DNA from: Acidobacteriota bacterium
Lineage (GTDB): Bacteria > Acidobacteriota > Vicinamibacteria > Vicinamibacterales > UBA8438
DNA: 43,484 bases
Assembly: GCA_011523845.1 (NCBI GenBank)
Contig: WTFV01000132.1
Span: forward strand, 1-43,484
Direction: 5' to 3'
Positions 16,658 through 23,594 of this stretch are shown here, piece after piece. Numbering within the stretch: the first letter of the stretch is position 1; every line of letters starts with the position of its first letter. Position numbers and translations under genes: made by a program. Below the pieces are notes generated by a model, which searched no databases, was not told where the DNA came from, and was given only the letters and a program-made list of their open reading frames with translations.

Positions 16658-16726
16658 GATGGTCCGCCGGGATGGCGGGCGATCGTCCGTCGAGACGGCG
16701 GGCGATGGTCCTCCGAGACGGCGGTC
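16658..16726. repeat. three 23-bp tandem repeats upstream of rhlE
   Basis: Units at 16658-16680, 16681-16703 and 16704-16726 share the pattern GAT-S-GTCC-N-YCG-R-GA-Y-GGCGG-K-C. Units 2 and 3 are the more alike. Each contains a small dyad such as CCGTC-GA-GACGG. They may act as operator repeats or as a structured, helicase-sensitive leader of rhlE. Confidence 0.65.
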
Positions 16727-16898
16727 TTCGCAGAAAGAATCGGGGAGGAGGTAAGGGGCCGGGAGGGTTCCCGGCGACGCCCGCTACTCTGAGCGGGCCT
16801 CCGGGTGGAAGAAACCTGCTCACGATTCCAGAATCAGTTCAATGGTAGCACGCATCGGAGCTCGCTCGGGAACGCCATCGAATGGCGACCCTTTGTAG

Positions 16899-16904
16899 TA
16901 GAGT
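16899..16904 (+). promoter_or_regulatory. predicted -10 box TAGAGT
   Basis: The box lies about 95 nt upstream of the ATG at 17000. It is a moderate match only. Confidence 0.3.
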
Positions 16905-16999
16905 GGCGGGGCAGTGGACATTGCGCTCGCGGGTCCGAGCCGCCGGCAGCCTACCTGATCGTGGGATGCCGGGGCTGGACCGCTGGAAGGAGAACCGCC

Positions 17000-18061
17000 A
17001 TGCATCATCGCGCTCTCGTCCTGGTCGGGATCGTGACCCTCGTCGCCGCCGTCCCCGCCGCGGGCCAGGAGCCGGCGGCCGAGGCGCACGGCCAGCGGAC
17101 CGCGCCGGGTGGCCCGCCCTGTTGCGCCGGGCAGCCGTCGGCCTCGGCGGCCGAGGCGCATGACCAGACCTACACCGTGCCCCGGACCCCGGACGGCCAG
17201 CCGGACCTGCAGGGATTCTGGACCAACCAGACCTACACGCCGCTGGAGCGGCCCGACTCGGTCGACAAGGCGTTCTACACCCCGGAAGAGGCGGCCGCGA
17301 TCGAGCAGGGCAGGGCCGACCGCGAGACGGCGCAGACCGTCCCCGGCACGATTCCGGACGTACACTACGACTTCACGCAGTTCGGGCTCGACCGGAGCCA
17401 GTCGACCTTCGCGCGCAACCTGCGCACCTCGCTGATCGTCGATCCGCCGGACGGCAGGATTCCCGAAATGAACGCAGCGGGACAGCGGCGCGCCGAGGAG
17501 CGGCGGGCGGCCCGCGAGGCGCGCGGCGGACAGTACGACCGGGCGGAGAACCTTCCGCTCGGCGCCCGCTGCATAGTCATGCGCGGCGCCGGCCCGCCGA
17601 TGATGAACGCGGGCTACAACGCCAACTACCACATCGTCCAGAACCGGGACCACGTCATGATCCTCACGGAGATGATTCACGACGCGCGCATCATCCCGCT
17701 CGACGGCCGACCGGCGCCGCCGGCCGGCGCACGTGGATGGATGGGCCAGTCGCGCGGGCGCTGGGAGGGCGACACGCTGGTGGTCGAGACGACGAACTTC
17801 AACGGCAAGAACCCGTTCCGCGGATCCGGCCCGGCCCTCGAGGTGACCGAGCGGTTCACCCGCGTCGCCGACGACACCATGATCTACCGCTTCACGGTGG
17901 TGGACCCGGAGACATGGGACGCGCCCTGGACGGCCGAGATGCCGATGAAGGAGACGATCGGCCCGATCTTCGAGCACGCGTGCCACGAGGGGAACTACGG
18001 CCTGACGAACATCCTGGCCGGCGCCCGCGAGGAAGAGCGCCGCGCGGCGGAGGGACGCTGA
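17000..18061 (+). CDS. secreted protein of unnamed TPDGQPD family, copy 2
   Basis: A 353-aa paralogue of the gene at 12944. It has a signal peptide (LVLVGIVTLVAAVPAAGQ), then an extra Ala/Gly-rich stretch with a CC pair (GGPPCCAGQ) before PRTPDGQPDLQGFWTNQTYTP. Later blocks match copy 1: RTSLIVDPPDGRIPEMN, RCIVMRGAGPPMMN, GRWEGDTLVVETTNFNGKNP, FEHACHEGNYGLTNILAGAR. GGAAGGAG sits just upstream of the ATG at 17000. The C-terminal His-Glu block ACHEGNYG and the RCI Cys are conserved in both copies, the best candidates for a functional site. The vicinal CC in the N-terminal extension is specific to this copy. Function is unknown. Confidence 0.8.
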   Translation: MHHRALVLVGIVTLVAAVPAAGQEPAAEAHGQRTAPGGPPCCAGQPSASAAEAHDQTYTVPRTPDGQPDLQGFWTNQTYTPLERPDSVDKAFYTPEEAAAIEQGRADRETAQTVPGTIPDVHYDFTQFGLDRSQSTFARNLRTSLIVDPPDGRIPEMNAAGQRRAEERRAAREARGGQYDRAENLPLGARCIVMRGAGPPMMNAGYNANYHIVQNRDHVMILTEMIHDARIIPLDGRPAPPAGARGWMGQSRGRWEGDTLVVETTNFNGKNPFRGSGPALEVTERFTRVADDTMIYRFTVVDPETWDAPWTAEMPMKETIGPIFEHACHEGNYGLTNILAGAREEERRAAEGR

Positions 18062-18083
18062 CCGGAGGCGAGTCGCAGGCACG

Positions 18084-19007
18084 TCACATCCAGATCTGAT
18101 CCTCGTCCGTGTCCGTGTCGGACACGGACTCCAATGTGACGTGCAGGGTGAGGTTGCCGGACACCGCCACCGTGTCGTTGTGCGGCGCGCAGCCCGCCTT
18201 GCGCACGTAGAGGGCGTAGCTGCCCGCCTGCACCTCGATGGCCGCCTGTCCGCCCGCACCGGTCCTTCCCCGATAGATGCCGACCCGCACCTCGGCGCCG
18301 GCGACCGGCGCTTCCGTGTCCCGGTGGCGGACCGTCACCATGACACGGTGCTCGGGTGGTCGCACGGTGCGGAAACCGAACGTCGCGGCGGCGCTCGCAT
18401 GCGCGGGCGCCGCTTCCTGCGGCCGGGTCCGCGCGGACTTCGGGAGCGCTCCCCGGGCCGGCGCCGCTTCCAGAACCGGGTCGGCTTCGTGCGCCGGGAG
18501 CGCGTCCCGAACGGAAGTCGCCGCGTGCGTCGGAGCCGTCCCCTCCCCCGGAACGACTGCGCCGGGTGGCGCCGGGTCCGGCCCGGCGCCGTCGAACGCC
18601 GCGGTCCACGCGTGGACGCCCTCCGCGTCGGGGGCGTCCAACGTCACTTCGGCGGCGTACAGGGCGCTGGTGCCGGGCTCGGGCGCCGCTCCGAGCCGTC
18701 CATGCCCGACATCGGCGCCCGCCTCGTTGCGGACCACGACGAGCCGGCCCGACAGCGGGCATCCGGCCGCGCACTTCACGCCCGCCTTCGCCACGAATCG
18801 GCGGTTCGCGACGACGGGCGACGGAACCCCCCATACGACGACGCTCGTCGGGTGGGGCGCCGGCTCCGGCGCCTCGCCCCGGCGGGCGTCCGACGTGGTC
18901 GCGTGTGGGCCGTCGTCCGGGGTGGTCACGTGCCCGCCTTCCACCGTCTCGCGCCTGCCGGCCGTGCGAACGTCCGGAACCGGATCGCCCGACTTGGCGG
19001 TGCGCAC
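18084..19007 (-). CDS. protein with carboxypeptidase-regulatory-like (Ig-type) domain, partner of FAD enzyme
   Basis: A 307-aa product. It begins at a GTG 3 nt after the stop of the FAD oxidoreductase gene, so the two form an operon. No signal peptide is evident. The middle (about 55-140) includes FVAKAGVKCAAGCPLSGR, which could form a disulfide or bind metal (CAAGC), followed by an Ala/Pro-rich low-complexity linker (about 145-205). The C-terminal 100 residues, MVTVRHRDTEAPVAGAEVRV to SYALYVRKAGCAPH and LTLHVTLES, fit a carboxypeptidase-regulatory-like beta-sandwich. The acidic tail ends SDTDTDEDQIWM. Its role may be binding or delivering the partner enzyme's substrate; this is inference. 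Its 3' end contains a perfect dyad at 18111-18129. Confidence 0.6.
   Translation of the reverse strand: MRTAKSGDPVPDVRTAGRRETVEGGHVTTPDDGPHATTSDARRGEAPEPAPHPTSVVVWGVPSPVVANRRFVAKAGVKCAAGCPLSGRLVVVRNEAGADVGHGRLGAAPEPGTSALYAAEVTLDAPDAEGVHAWTAAFDGAGPDPAPPGAVVPGEGTAPTHAATSVRDALPAHEADPVLEAAPARGALPKSARTRPQEAAPAHASAAATFGFRTVRPPEHRVMVTVRHRDTEAPVAGAEVRVGIYRGRTGAGGQAAIEVQAGSYALYVRKAGCAPHNDTVAVSGNLTLHVTLESVSDTDTDEDQIWM
18111..18129. terminator. perfect dyad between convergent genes
   Basis: GTCCGTGTCGGACACGGAC is a perfect 19-bp palindrome at the 3' end of the minus-strand gene (codons for SDTDTD) and 50 bp after the stop of the plus-strand gene ending at 18061. Its position would suit a bidirectional terminator, but there is no T-tract on either side. 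Confidence 0.3.
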
Positions 19008-19010
19008 GGC

Positions 19011-20669
19011 TCAGGCCATCCCTCCGTTCAGCGCCGCGTCGCGACCGGCGATGCGGCCGAAGACCAGACAGCGTCCGAGACCGTGCTGGGCGAAGCCGCC
19101 CTGCGACTCGCCCGCGCAGTACAGGCCCGGGATGACGTGGCCCCGCATGTCCATGACCTGCGCCTTCGTGTTCGTGCGCAGGCCGGTCAGCGAGTCGTGC
19201 AGGATCGGCGTCGACCACGCCGCGTAGAACGGCGGCCGCTGGATCTTGTAGCGCGGCGTGGGCTTGCCGAAGTCCTCGTCCTCGCCGAGGTCGACGAAGG
19301 AGTTGTAACGGGCGACCGTCTCCTCCAGCGTGGCGCCCGACATCGACAACGTCTGGTACGGGTTCTTGATCGCGGCGGCCAGCTCGGCCAGCGTGTCGGC
19401 CCGGAAGAAGTAGTCCGGATCGACGTTGGGCGGACGCGGATCCCATTCCTCCCGCTCCACCGCGTCCTGGTCGAAGATGGCCCAGATCGGCCCGCCGCCG
19501 TTCAGCTTCTTCTCGTCCCCGCTCCAGGCCATGGCCGCCGCGAAGAAGTCGTAGCGGGCGTCCACCTCGTTCCAGAACCGCCGGCCCACCTGGTTGACGA
19601 AAATCAGGTCCTGCCAGTCGATGACGGTCAGGCCCGAGGCCCGAGCGAGGTCGAAGATGCGGCTGTCGGTCTGCCAGATCAGACTGGAGTAGCCCCACTG
19701 GCAGCCGATGTGGCGCGTCTTCGAGATCGCGATCCCCTGCTCGCAGGTCTGGTTGGCGGTGCCCCAGAGCGACGCCCCGACCGCCATCGCGGCCAGCTCG
19801 CCGTCGCCGCTCTGCCGCGACCACGGCTCGCCGGCCACCTGGTACTCCTCGGTCAGCCGCGGGTCGAAGGTGCGGCGCAGGGTCACGTTGCTGGTGCTGC
19901 CGCCGGTGGCCACCAGGACGCCCTTGTTCGCCCGGATGTTCACGGTGCGGCCGTCGTGGTTGGCGGTGATGCCGAGCACCCGGCCGGACGACGGGCTCTC
20001 GCGCACGATGCTCGTCATCTTGTGCCGCAGCAGGACCTCCGCGCCCTTCGCCCGCGCGCTCTTCTCGAGCGCCCGGATGAGGCCGGACCCTACGCGGGTC
20101 GGATGATGCGTCACCCGCTCGCTGGCGACCGGCCACTGGATGGTGCGCTGCTGCCGTCGCACCCGCGACGCCTGGGTGGGCCCGACCAGGTGATCCTGGA
20201 ACTTGACGCCGTTCTCGATGAGGAACTCGAAGGTGGGGGCGTTCTCGTCGGCGAACGCGCGCACCAGGTCCCGGTCGCTGTAGCGGCTCTGCATGTGGTC
20301 GTGGCGGATCCAGTCGATGAACACCTGGTCAGCCGAGTCCTCGACTCCGTGCTTCTTCTGGTTGCTGGTGCCGCCGCCGAGGTGCACGTTGCCGCCGGAG
20401 CACAGGCCGTGGCCGCCGATGTCGGTGTTCTCCTCGACCATGATCACGGAGGCGCCGTGATCGAGGGCGGAGACGGCCGCCGCGATCCCCGCCGTGCCGG
20501 CGCCGATCGTCACCAGATCCGCCGACATGTCCCAGAAGTTCTGCGCCTCCGCCTCGCTCGTCCGTCCGCCGAGGCCGGCCAGCGCGGTGGCGCCGACGCC
20601 GGCGGTCGCGCCCTTCCTGAGAAAGGCTCTCCGACTGACGCTCGCATCCTTCCGTGTCGACTTGGGCAT
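19011..20669 (-). CDS. Tat-exported FAD-dependent oxidoreductase (fumarate reductase/ketosteroid dehydrogenase type)
   Basis: A 552-aa flavoprotein. The twin-arginine signal SRRAFLRK (12-19) is followed by a hydrophobic stretch, so it is probably folded with FAD before export. The Rossmann motif LVTIGAGTAGIAAA (GxGxxG at 56-61) is followed by IMVEENTDIGGHGLCSGGN, then NKGVLVATGGSTSN and, at the C-terminus, IPGLYCAGESQGGFAQHGLGRCLVFGRIAGR, which closes the FAD site. The family includes fumarate reductase flavoproteins, 3-ketosteroid delta-1-dehydrogenase and urocanate reductase. The substrate domain is too divergent to name the substrate. No heme-binding motif is present. GGAGGAG precedes the ATG at 20669. 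It is the first gene of a two-gene operon. Confidence 0.9.
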   Translation of the reverse strand: MPKSTRKDASVSRRAFLRKGATAGVGATALAGLGGRTSEAEAQNFWDMSADLVTIGAGTAGIAAAVSALDHGASVIMVEENTDIGGHGLCSGGNVHLGGGTSNQKKHGVEDSADQVFIDWIRHDHMQSRYSDRDLVRAFADENAPTFEFLIENGVKFQDHLVGPTQASRVRRQQRTIQWPVASERVTHHPTRVGSGLIRALEKSARAKGAEVLLRHKMTSIVRESPSSGRVLGITANHDGRTVNIRANKGVLVATGGSTSNVTLRRTFDPRLTEEYQVAGEPWSRQSGDGELAAMAVGASLWGTANQTCEQGIAISKTRHIGCQWGYSSLIWQTDSRIFDLARASGLTVIDWQDLIFVNQVGRRFWNEVDARYDFFAAAMAWSGDEKKLNGGGPIWAIFDQDAVEREEWDPRPPNVDPDYFFRADTLAELAAAIKNPYQTLSMSGATLEETVARYNSFVDLGEDEDFGKPTPRYKIQRPPFYAAWSTPILHDSLTGLRTNTKAQVMDMRGHVIPGLYCAGESQGGFAQHGLGRCLVFGRIAGRDAALNGGMA

Positions 20670-20694
20670 AGGTCTCCTCCCCGTACGATCTCGC

Positions 20695-20723
20695 ACTGTA
20701 TCCAGAGTACGAACCCGGCGCAA
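20695..20723 (-). promoter_or_regulatory. predicted promoter TTGCGC-17-TACAGT
   Basis: On the minus strand TTGCGC (20718-20723) and TACAGT (20695-20700) are separated by 17 bp. The -10 lies about 25 nt upstream of the FAD-enzyme ATG. This is one of the few promoters here with a recognisable -35. Confidence 0.5.
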
Positions 20724-20856
20724 GACCGTTCAATCATCGCAGGGATCCTCCGCGGATTGCCGTCCGCGGGTTGCGCCGCGGAACCGGCAGTTTCCGGCAA
20801 GGGTCGGTTGGGCGGCAGGCGGAGCCGCAGGCAGCCGCAGGCGACCATCGACGGGC

Positions 20857-20862
20857 TACAAT
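20857..20862 (+). promoter_or_regulatory. -10 box TACAAT exactly 6 nt before the start codon
   Basis: TACAAT, then GGCTTC, then ATG at 20869. This predicts a leaderless transcript for the first Uma2-type gene. Confidence 0.6.
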
Positions 20863-20868
20863 GGCTTC

Positions 20869-21924
20869 ATGCCCATACCCGACCGGAAGGCGCGCGGCGG
20901 CGGGTCGTTCGCCTTCACGTCGTTCGAGCCGCGGCCGGTCGCCGCCGAGCCGCCGCTGCCGGCAACCGCCCGCCCGCCGGATCTGCCCGGTTGCGAGTCG
21001 TTTCATCTGCCCGAGAGCGCCCTCGACGCCTACGACGGCCACCTGGAATTCTGGGACGGCTCCAGCGAGACCGCCTGGAAGGTCCGCGAGACGTCCACGT
21101 GGCACGAGCGGCCGACCCGCCGGTTGTCGGGACTGGTCGAGCGAATCGCCTCGCTGCGCGGTTCCGGGATCCTGTGCCTCGGGTCGGCGGATCTGTTGCG
21201 TACGGACGCGGAGGGCCGCAAGCGGTGGCTCATGCAGGCGGACGAAATCCTGTATCTGCATCCGGACCGGGCGCGGGGCCTGGGCTCGGCCGTGATCATC
21301 GGCGAAGACCCGTTGCCGGACGTCGTGCTGGAGGTGGACCACTCCACGGACGTGCGCCGGTGGAAGCTCGGCGTGTACCAGGAATGCGGATTTCCGGAGA
21401 TCTGGGTGGAGGTCCCGTGGAACGCCTCGGTGCGGCGGCCGGGACTGGCGATTCACGTGCGCCGGGGCGACGGCTATCGCGAAGAGGGGGAGAGCCTGGC
21501 GTTTCCGGGCTGGACCGCGGCGGAAATCCACCGGGCGCTGACGGAGGAGCCGTTGTCCGCGGAGACTTGGCGGGCGCTGGAACGCGTGGCGCTGGCGATG
21601 GGCGCGCGCGAGGGAACGACCCCGGAAGATGATCCGCTCACACGCTCGATGAGCCGGCGGGCGGCCGCGCAGGGACACGCGGAAGGCCGCCGGCAGGGGC
21701 ATGCGGAAGGTCTTGCGGCAGTTCGCGCGCAGGCGGTGACCGCCGCCCTTCGAGCACGAGGCGTCGACGCGCCGGCGGACATCGTCGCCGATGACGTGGC
21801 GCGCCGTGCGGACCTCCCGCTCGACGCGTTCCTCGCCGCGGCGGTGACGTGCTCGGATCTCTCCGACTTCCGGCGGCGCCTCCGGGAGATGCCGGTCGCC
21901 GCTCCACCGCCCGATTCGCCCTGA
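20869..21924 (+). CDS. Uma2-family (DUF820) PD-(D/E)xK endonuclease-like protein 1
   Basis: A 351-aa protein. The Uma2 core is around residues 130-225: DEILYLHPDRARG, VIIGEDPLPDVVLEVDHSTD (the D and E-x-D acidic elements) and KLGVYQECGFPEIWVEVPW, where the Y-x-x-x-G-x-x-E-x-W-V motif is the family signature. The N-terminal 120 residues (ESFHLPESALDAYDGHLEFW, then ETAWKVRETSTWHERPTRRL) are an extension not in minimal Uma2 proteins. The C-terminal 120 residues are Ala/Arg-rich and helical with a short QGHAEGRRQGHAEG repeat, as in Uma2 proteins and transposon-related PD-(D/E)xK proteins. Uma2 proteins are abundant in cyanobacteria and Acidobacteriota and their role is unsettled. The start is decided by the -10 box 6 nt upstream. 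Confidence 0.85.
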   Translation: MPIPDRKARGGGSFAFTSFEPRPVAAEPPLPATARPPDLPGCESFHLPESALDAYDGHLEFWDGSSETAWKVRETSTWHERPTRRLSGLVERIASLRGSGILCLGSADLLRTDAEGRKRWLMQADEILYLHPDRARGLGSAVIIGEDPLPDVVLEVDHSTDVRRWKLGVYQECGFPEIWVEVPWNASVRRPGLAIHVRRGDGYREEGESLAFPGWTAAEIHRALTEEPLSAETWRALERVALAMGAREGTTPEDDPLTRSMSRRAAAQGHAEGRRQGHAEGLAAVRAQAVTAALRARGVDAPADIVADDVARRADLPLDAFLAAAVTCSDLSDFRRRLREMPVAAPPPDSP

Positions 21925-22025
21925 GCGCCGTGCCGCACGACGGCATCGCGAGTGGCGCCGCCGTCTGCATGGCCAGAACCGTCGCCATGCGCAGAGCACG
22001 GCACGTGGAGAGGCGCGCGGCCCGA

Positions 22026-22059
22026 ACCCACGTGCTGGACCCGGACCCACGTGCTGGAC
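22026..22059. repeat. 15-bp direct repeat, 19-bp period
   Basis: ACCCACGTGCTGGAC occurs at 22026-22040 and 22045-22059, just before the second Uma2 gene. Each copy contains the 6-bp palindrome CACGTG. Two sites spaced 19 bp apart (close to two helical turns) could be an operator. Confidence 0.5.
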
Positions 22060-22069
22060 GACGCGAGAC

Positions 22070-22822
22070 ATGGGATCGCCGGACTTTCCGTCCACGCCCC
22101 CGTACGACGACACCGGCCGACCGGCGGGTTCGACTTGCGCACCGCGGCTGGAGAACGGCGACCGGCTGACACGCGCCGAGTTCGAGCGCCGCTACGAGTC
22201 CCGACCCGATCTCAAGAAGGCGGAGCTCGTCGAGGGGGTCGTCTGCATGCCGTCGCCGACGCGTTCCGGGAGCCACGCCCGGCCGCATGCTTCTCTGGTC
22301 GGGTGGCTGTTCGCGTACGTCGCGTCGACGCCGGGAGTTCAGCTCAACGACAACCCGACGATTCGCCTCGATCTCGACAACGAGCCGCAGCCGGACGTCG
22401 CGCTGCTCATCGACCCCGCCGCCGGGGGGCAGGCGCGAGTGAGCGATGACGACTACATCGAGGGCGCGCCGGAGCTGGTCGGCGAGATCGCCGCCAGCAG
22501 CGCGTCGTACGATCTCCACGACAAGCTGCATGCCTACCGCCGCAACGGCGTGCGCGAGTACCTGGTCTGGCGCACGCTGGATAGGGGTTTCGACTGGTTC
22601 GGGCTGGTCGACGGGGTCTACCGGTTGCGGCAGCCGGACGCATCCGGTGTCGTCAACAGCCAAGTGTTCCCCGGGTTGCGTCTGGCAGTGGACGCCCTGC
22701 TCCGCGGGAACTTGCCTGCCGTTGTGGAGGCGCAACGGCGCGGTCTCGGCGAGCCGGCCCACGCGGCGTTCGTGAAGCGCCTGGAGGCGCGCCGGCAATC
22801 ACCCGAACCGGGAACAGAATAG
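22070..22822 (+). CDS. Uma2-family (DUF820) PD-(D/E)xK endonuclease-like protein 2
   Basis: A 250-aa, more typical Uma2 protein. LTRAEFERRYESRPDLKKAE and LVEGVVCMPSPTRSGSHARP form the N-terminal strand-helix with the conserved ELVEG. PTIRLDLDNEPQPDVALLID gives the catalytic QPDV, DDYIEGAPELVGEIAASSAS the E-I-A-x-S-S segment, and KLHAYRRNGVREYLVWRTLD the family motif. All expected acidic elements are visible, so it may be an active nuclease. It follows the first Uma2 gene by 146 bp on the same strand. Its start lacks a good Shine-Dalgarno and the first 30 residues are weakly conserved, so translation may begin slightly downstream. Confidence 0.85.
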   Translation: MGSPDFPSTPPYDDTGRPAGSTCAPRLENGDRLTRAEFERRYESRPDLKKAELVEGVVCMPSPTRSGSHARPHASLVGWLFAYVASTPGVQLNDNPTIRLDLDNEPQPDVALLIDPAAGGQARVSDDDYIEGAPELVGEIAASSASYDLHDKLHAYRRNGVREYLVWRTLDRGFDWFGLVDGVYRLRQPDASGVVNSQVFPGLRLAVDALLRGNLPAVVEAQRRGLGEPAHAAFVKRLEARRQSPEPGTE

Positions 22823-22882
22823 TCAGGAGGGCGTCGGCCAGGACTTGGCCGGCCAACCGTTTCGGTGCCAAGGAGGGTGCAG

Positions 22883-23512
22883 GTGAAACTGGAGCAGCGG
22901 ATCTATTGCATCGAGGGAGTATGGGACTACGGCGGCCGAGAGGTGGAACCCTCTGTCGAGCCCATGCTCGAGATGTTGAGGCGACAGGGCCAATGGGCCG
23001 CCTATGCGAGACGCGATTGCGCCACCACAGAGGAGTTCAAGCACTACATCAGGCATGAATGGTGCCACCGGTGCAAGACCGGGTCCGTGCTCTACATCGC
23101 GTCTCATGGCAGCGAGGGTGGTATCCGGCTGTCCTATGATCATCCTCTCGGGCTGGACACGCTCGGGGACCTGCTGGCGGAGAGCTGTGAACACTGTCTC
23201 GTTCACTTCGGTGGTTGTGAGGTCCTGGGCGGTGATGAGGATACGGTGAGAACGAGAGTCAAGACGTTCCTGGAAAAGACCTGGGCAATGGGCGTTTCGG
23301 GCTACAGCGTCAAAACGGGTTGGACAGGCGCCTGGGCTCCCGCGCTCGGCCTGGAACTGGTGCTGTTCAGTTCGATCAAGGAAGAGGGGATTCAATTGGA
23401 GGATGGACGACACTTCCCGGCTCTGCGCCGCGTCGTCAAGGAGTTGCGGGAAAGATTCGATGACTGCGGTTTCGATCTGTTCACGCGAACCGACGAGCGT
23501 ATTCGGGGATGA
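22883..23512 (+). CDS. predicted caspase/CHAT-like protease (DUF6642-like)
   Basis: A 209-aa protein without signal peptide. KLEQRIYCIEGVW and SVEPMLEMLRRQG begin an alpha/beta domain. GSVLYIASHGSEGGI places His75 in a strand-end HG motif, and CEHCLVHFGGCEVLGG places Cys112 after the next strand in a GGC motif. A His-Gly then a GxC nucleophile one Rossmann strand later is the dyad layout of clan CD peptidases (caspases, CHAT). The N-terminus and overall length resemble the DUF6642 family as I remember it. CHRC (61-64) could add a disulfide or metal site. Start GTG 22883 has AAGGAGG 6 nt upstream. Its base composition is lower in GC than its neighbours (visible from about 22880 to 23500), suggesting transfer. 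It lies between the Uma2 pair and a AAA-nuclease gene. Confidence 0.6.
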   Translation: MKLEQRIYCIEGVWDYGGREVEPSVEPMLEMLRRQGQWAAYARRDCATTEEFKHYIRHEWCHRCKTGSVLYIASHGSEGGIRLSYDHPLGLDTLGDLLAESCEHCLVHFGGCEVLGGDEDTVRTRVKTFLEKTWAMGVSGYSVKTGWTGAWAPALGLELVLFSSIKEEGIQLEDGRHFPALRRVVKELRERFDDCGFDLFTRTDERIRG

Positions 23513-23552
23513 TTCTCCCTGCCGATCTCGGCCGTTGCCGGTGATGAGACGC

Positions 23553-23558
23553 TATGCT
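23553..23558 (+). promoter_or_regulatory. predicted -10 box TATGCT
   Basis: The box lies about 36 nt before the ATG at 23595, in the 82-nt gap after the caspase-like gene. If real, the ATPase has its own start site in addition to any read-through. Confidence 0.35.
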
Positions 23559-23594
23559 GCGGCGTCGAGTACCGGTGCGTTGCGCGTGGCGACG

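Larger units (their letters stand above)
16606..16999. other. divergent intergenic region between rhlE and the 17000 gene
   Basis: No gene is supported in this 394-bp gap. It holds the three 23-bp repeats (16658-16726), a minus-strand TGCTACCAT extended -10-like sequence (TACCAT at 16842-16847) that could drive rhlE with a leader of roughly 230 nt, and a plus-strand TAGAGT box (16899-16904) for the gene at 17000. Confidence 0.5.

Noticed and set aside
18141..21632. 1163-codon plus-strand frame, the longest in the window
   Set aside because: It runs antisense to the FAD operon and then into the Uma2 gene in the wrong frame. No domain is recognisable. Length alone is expected at this GC content.
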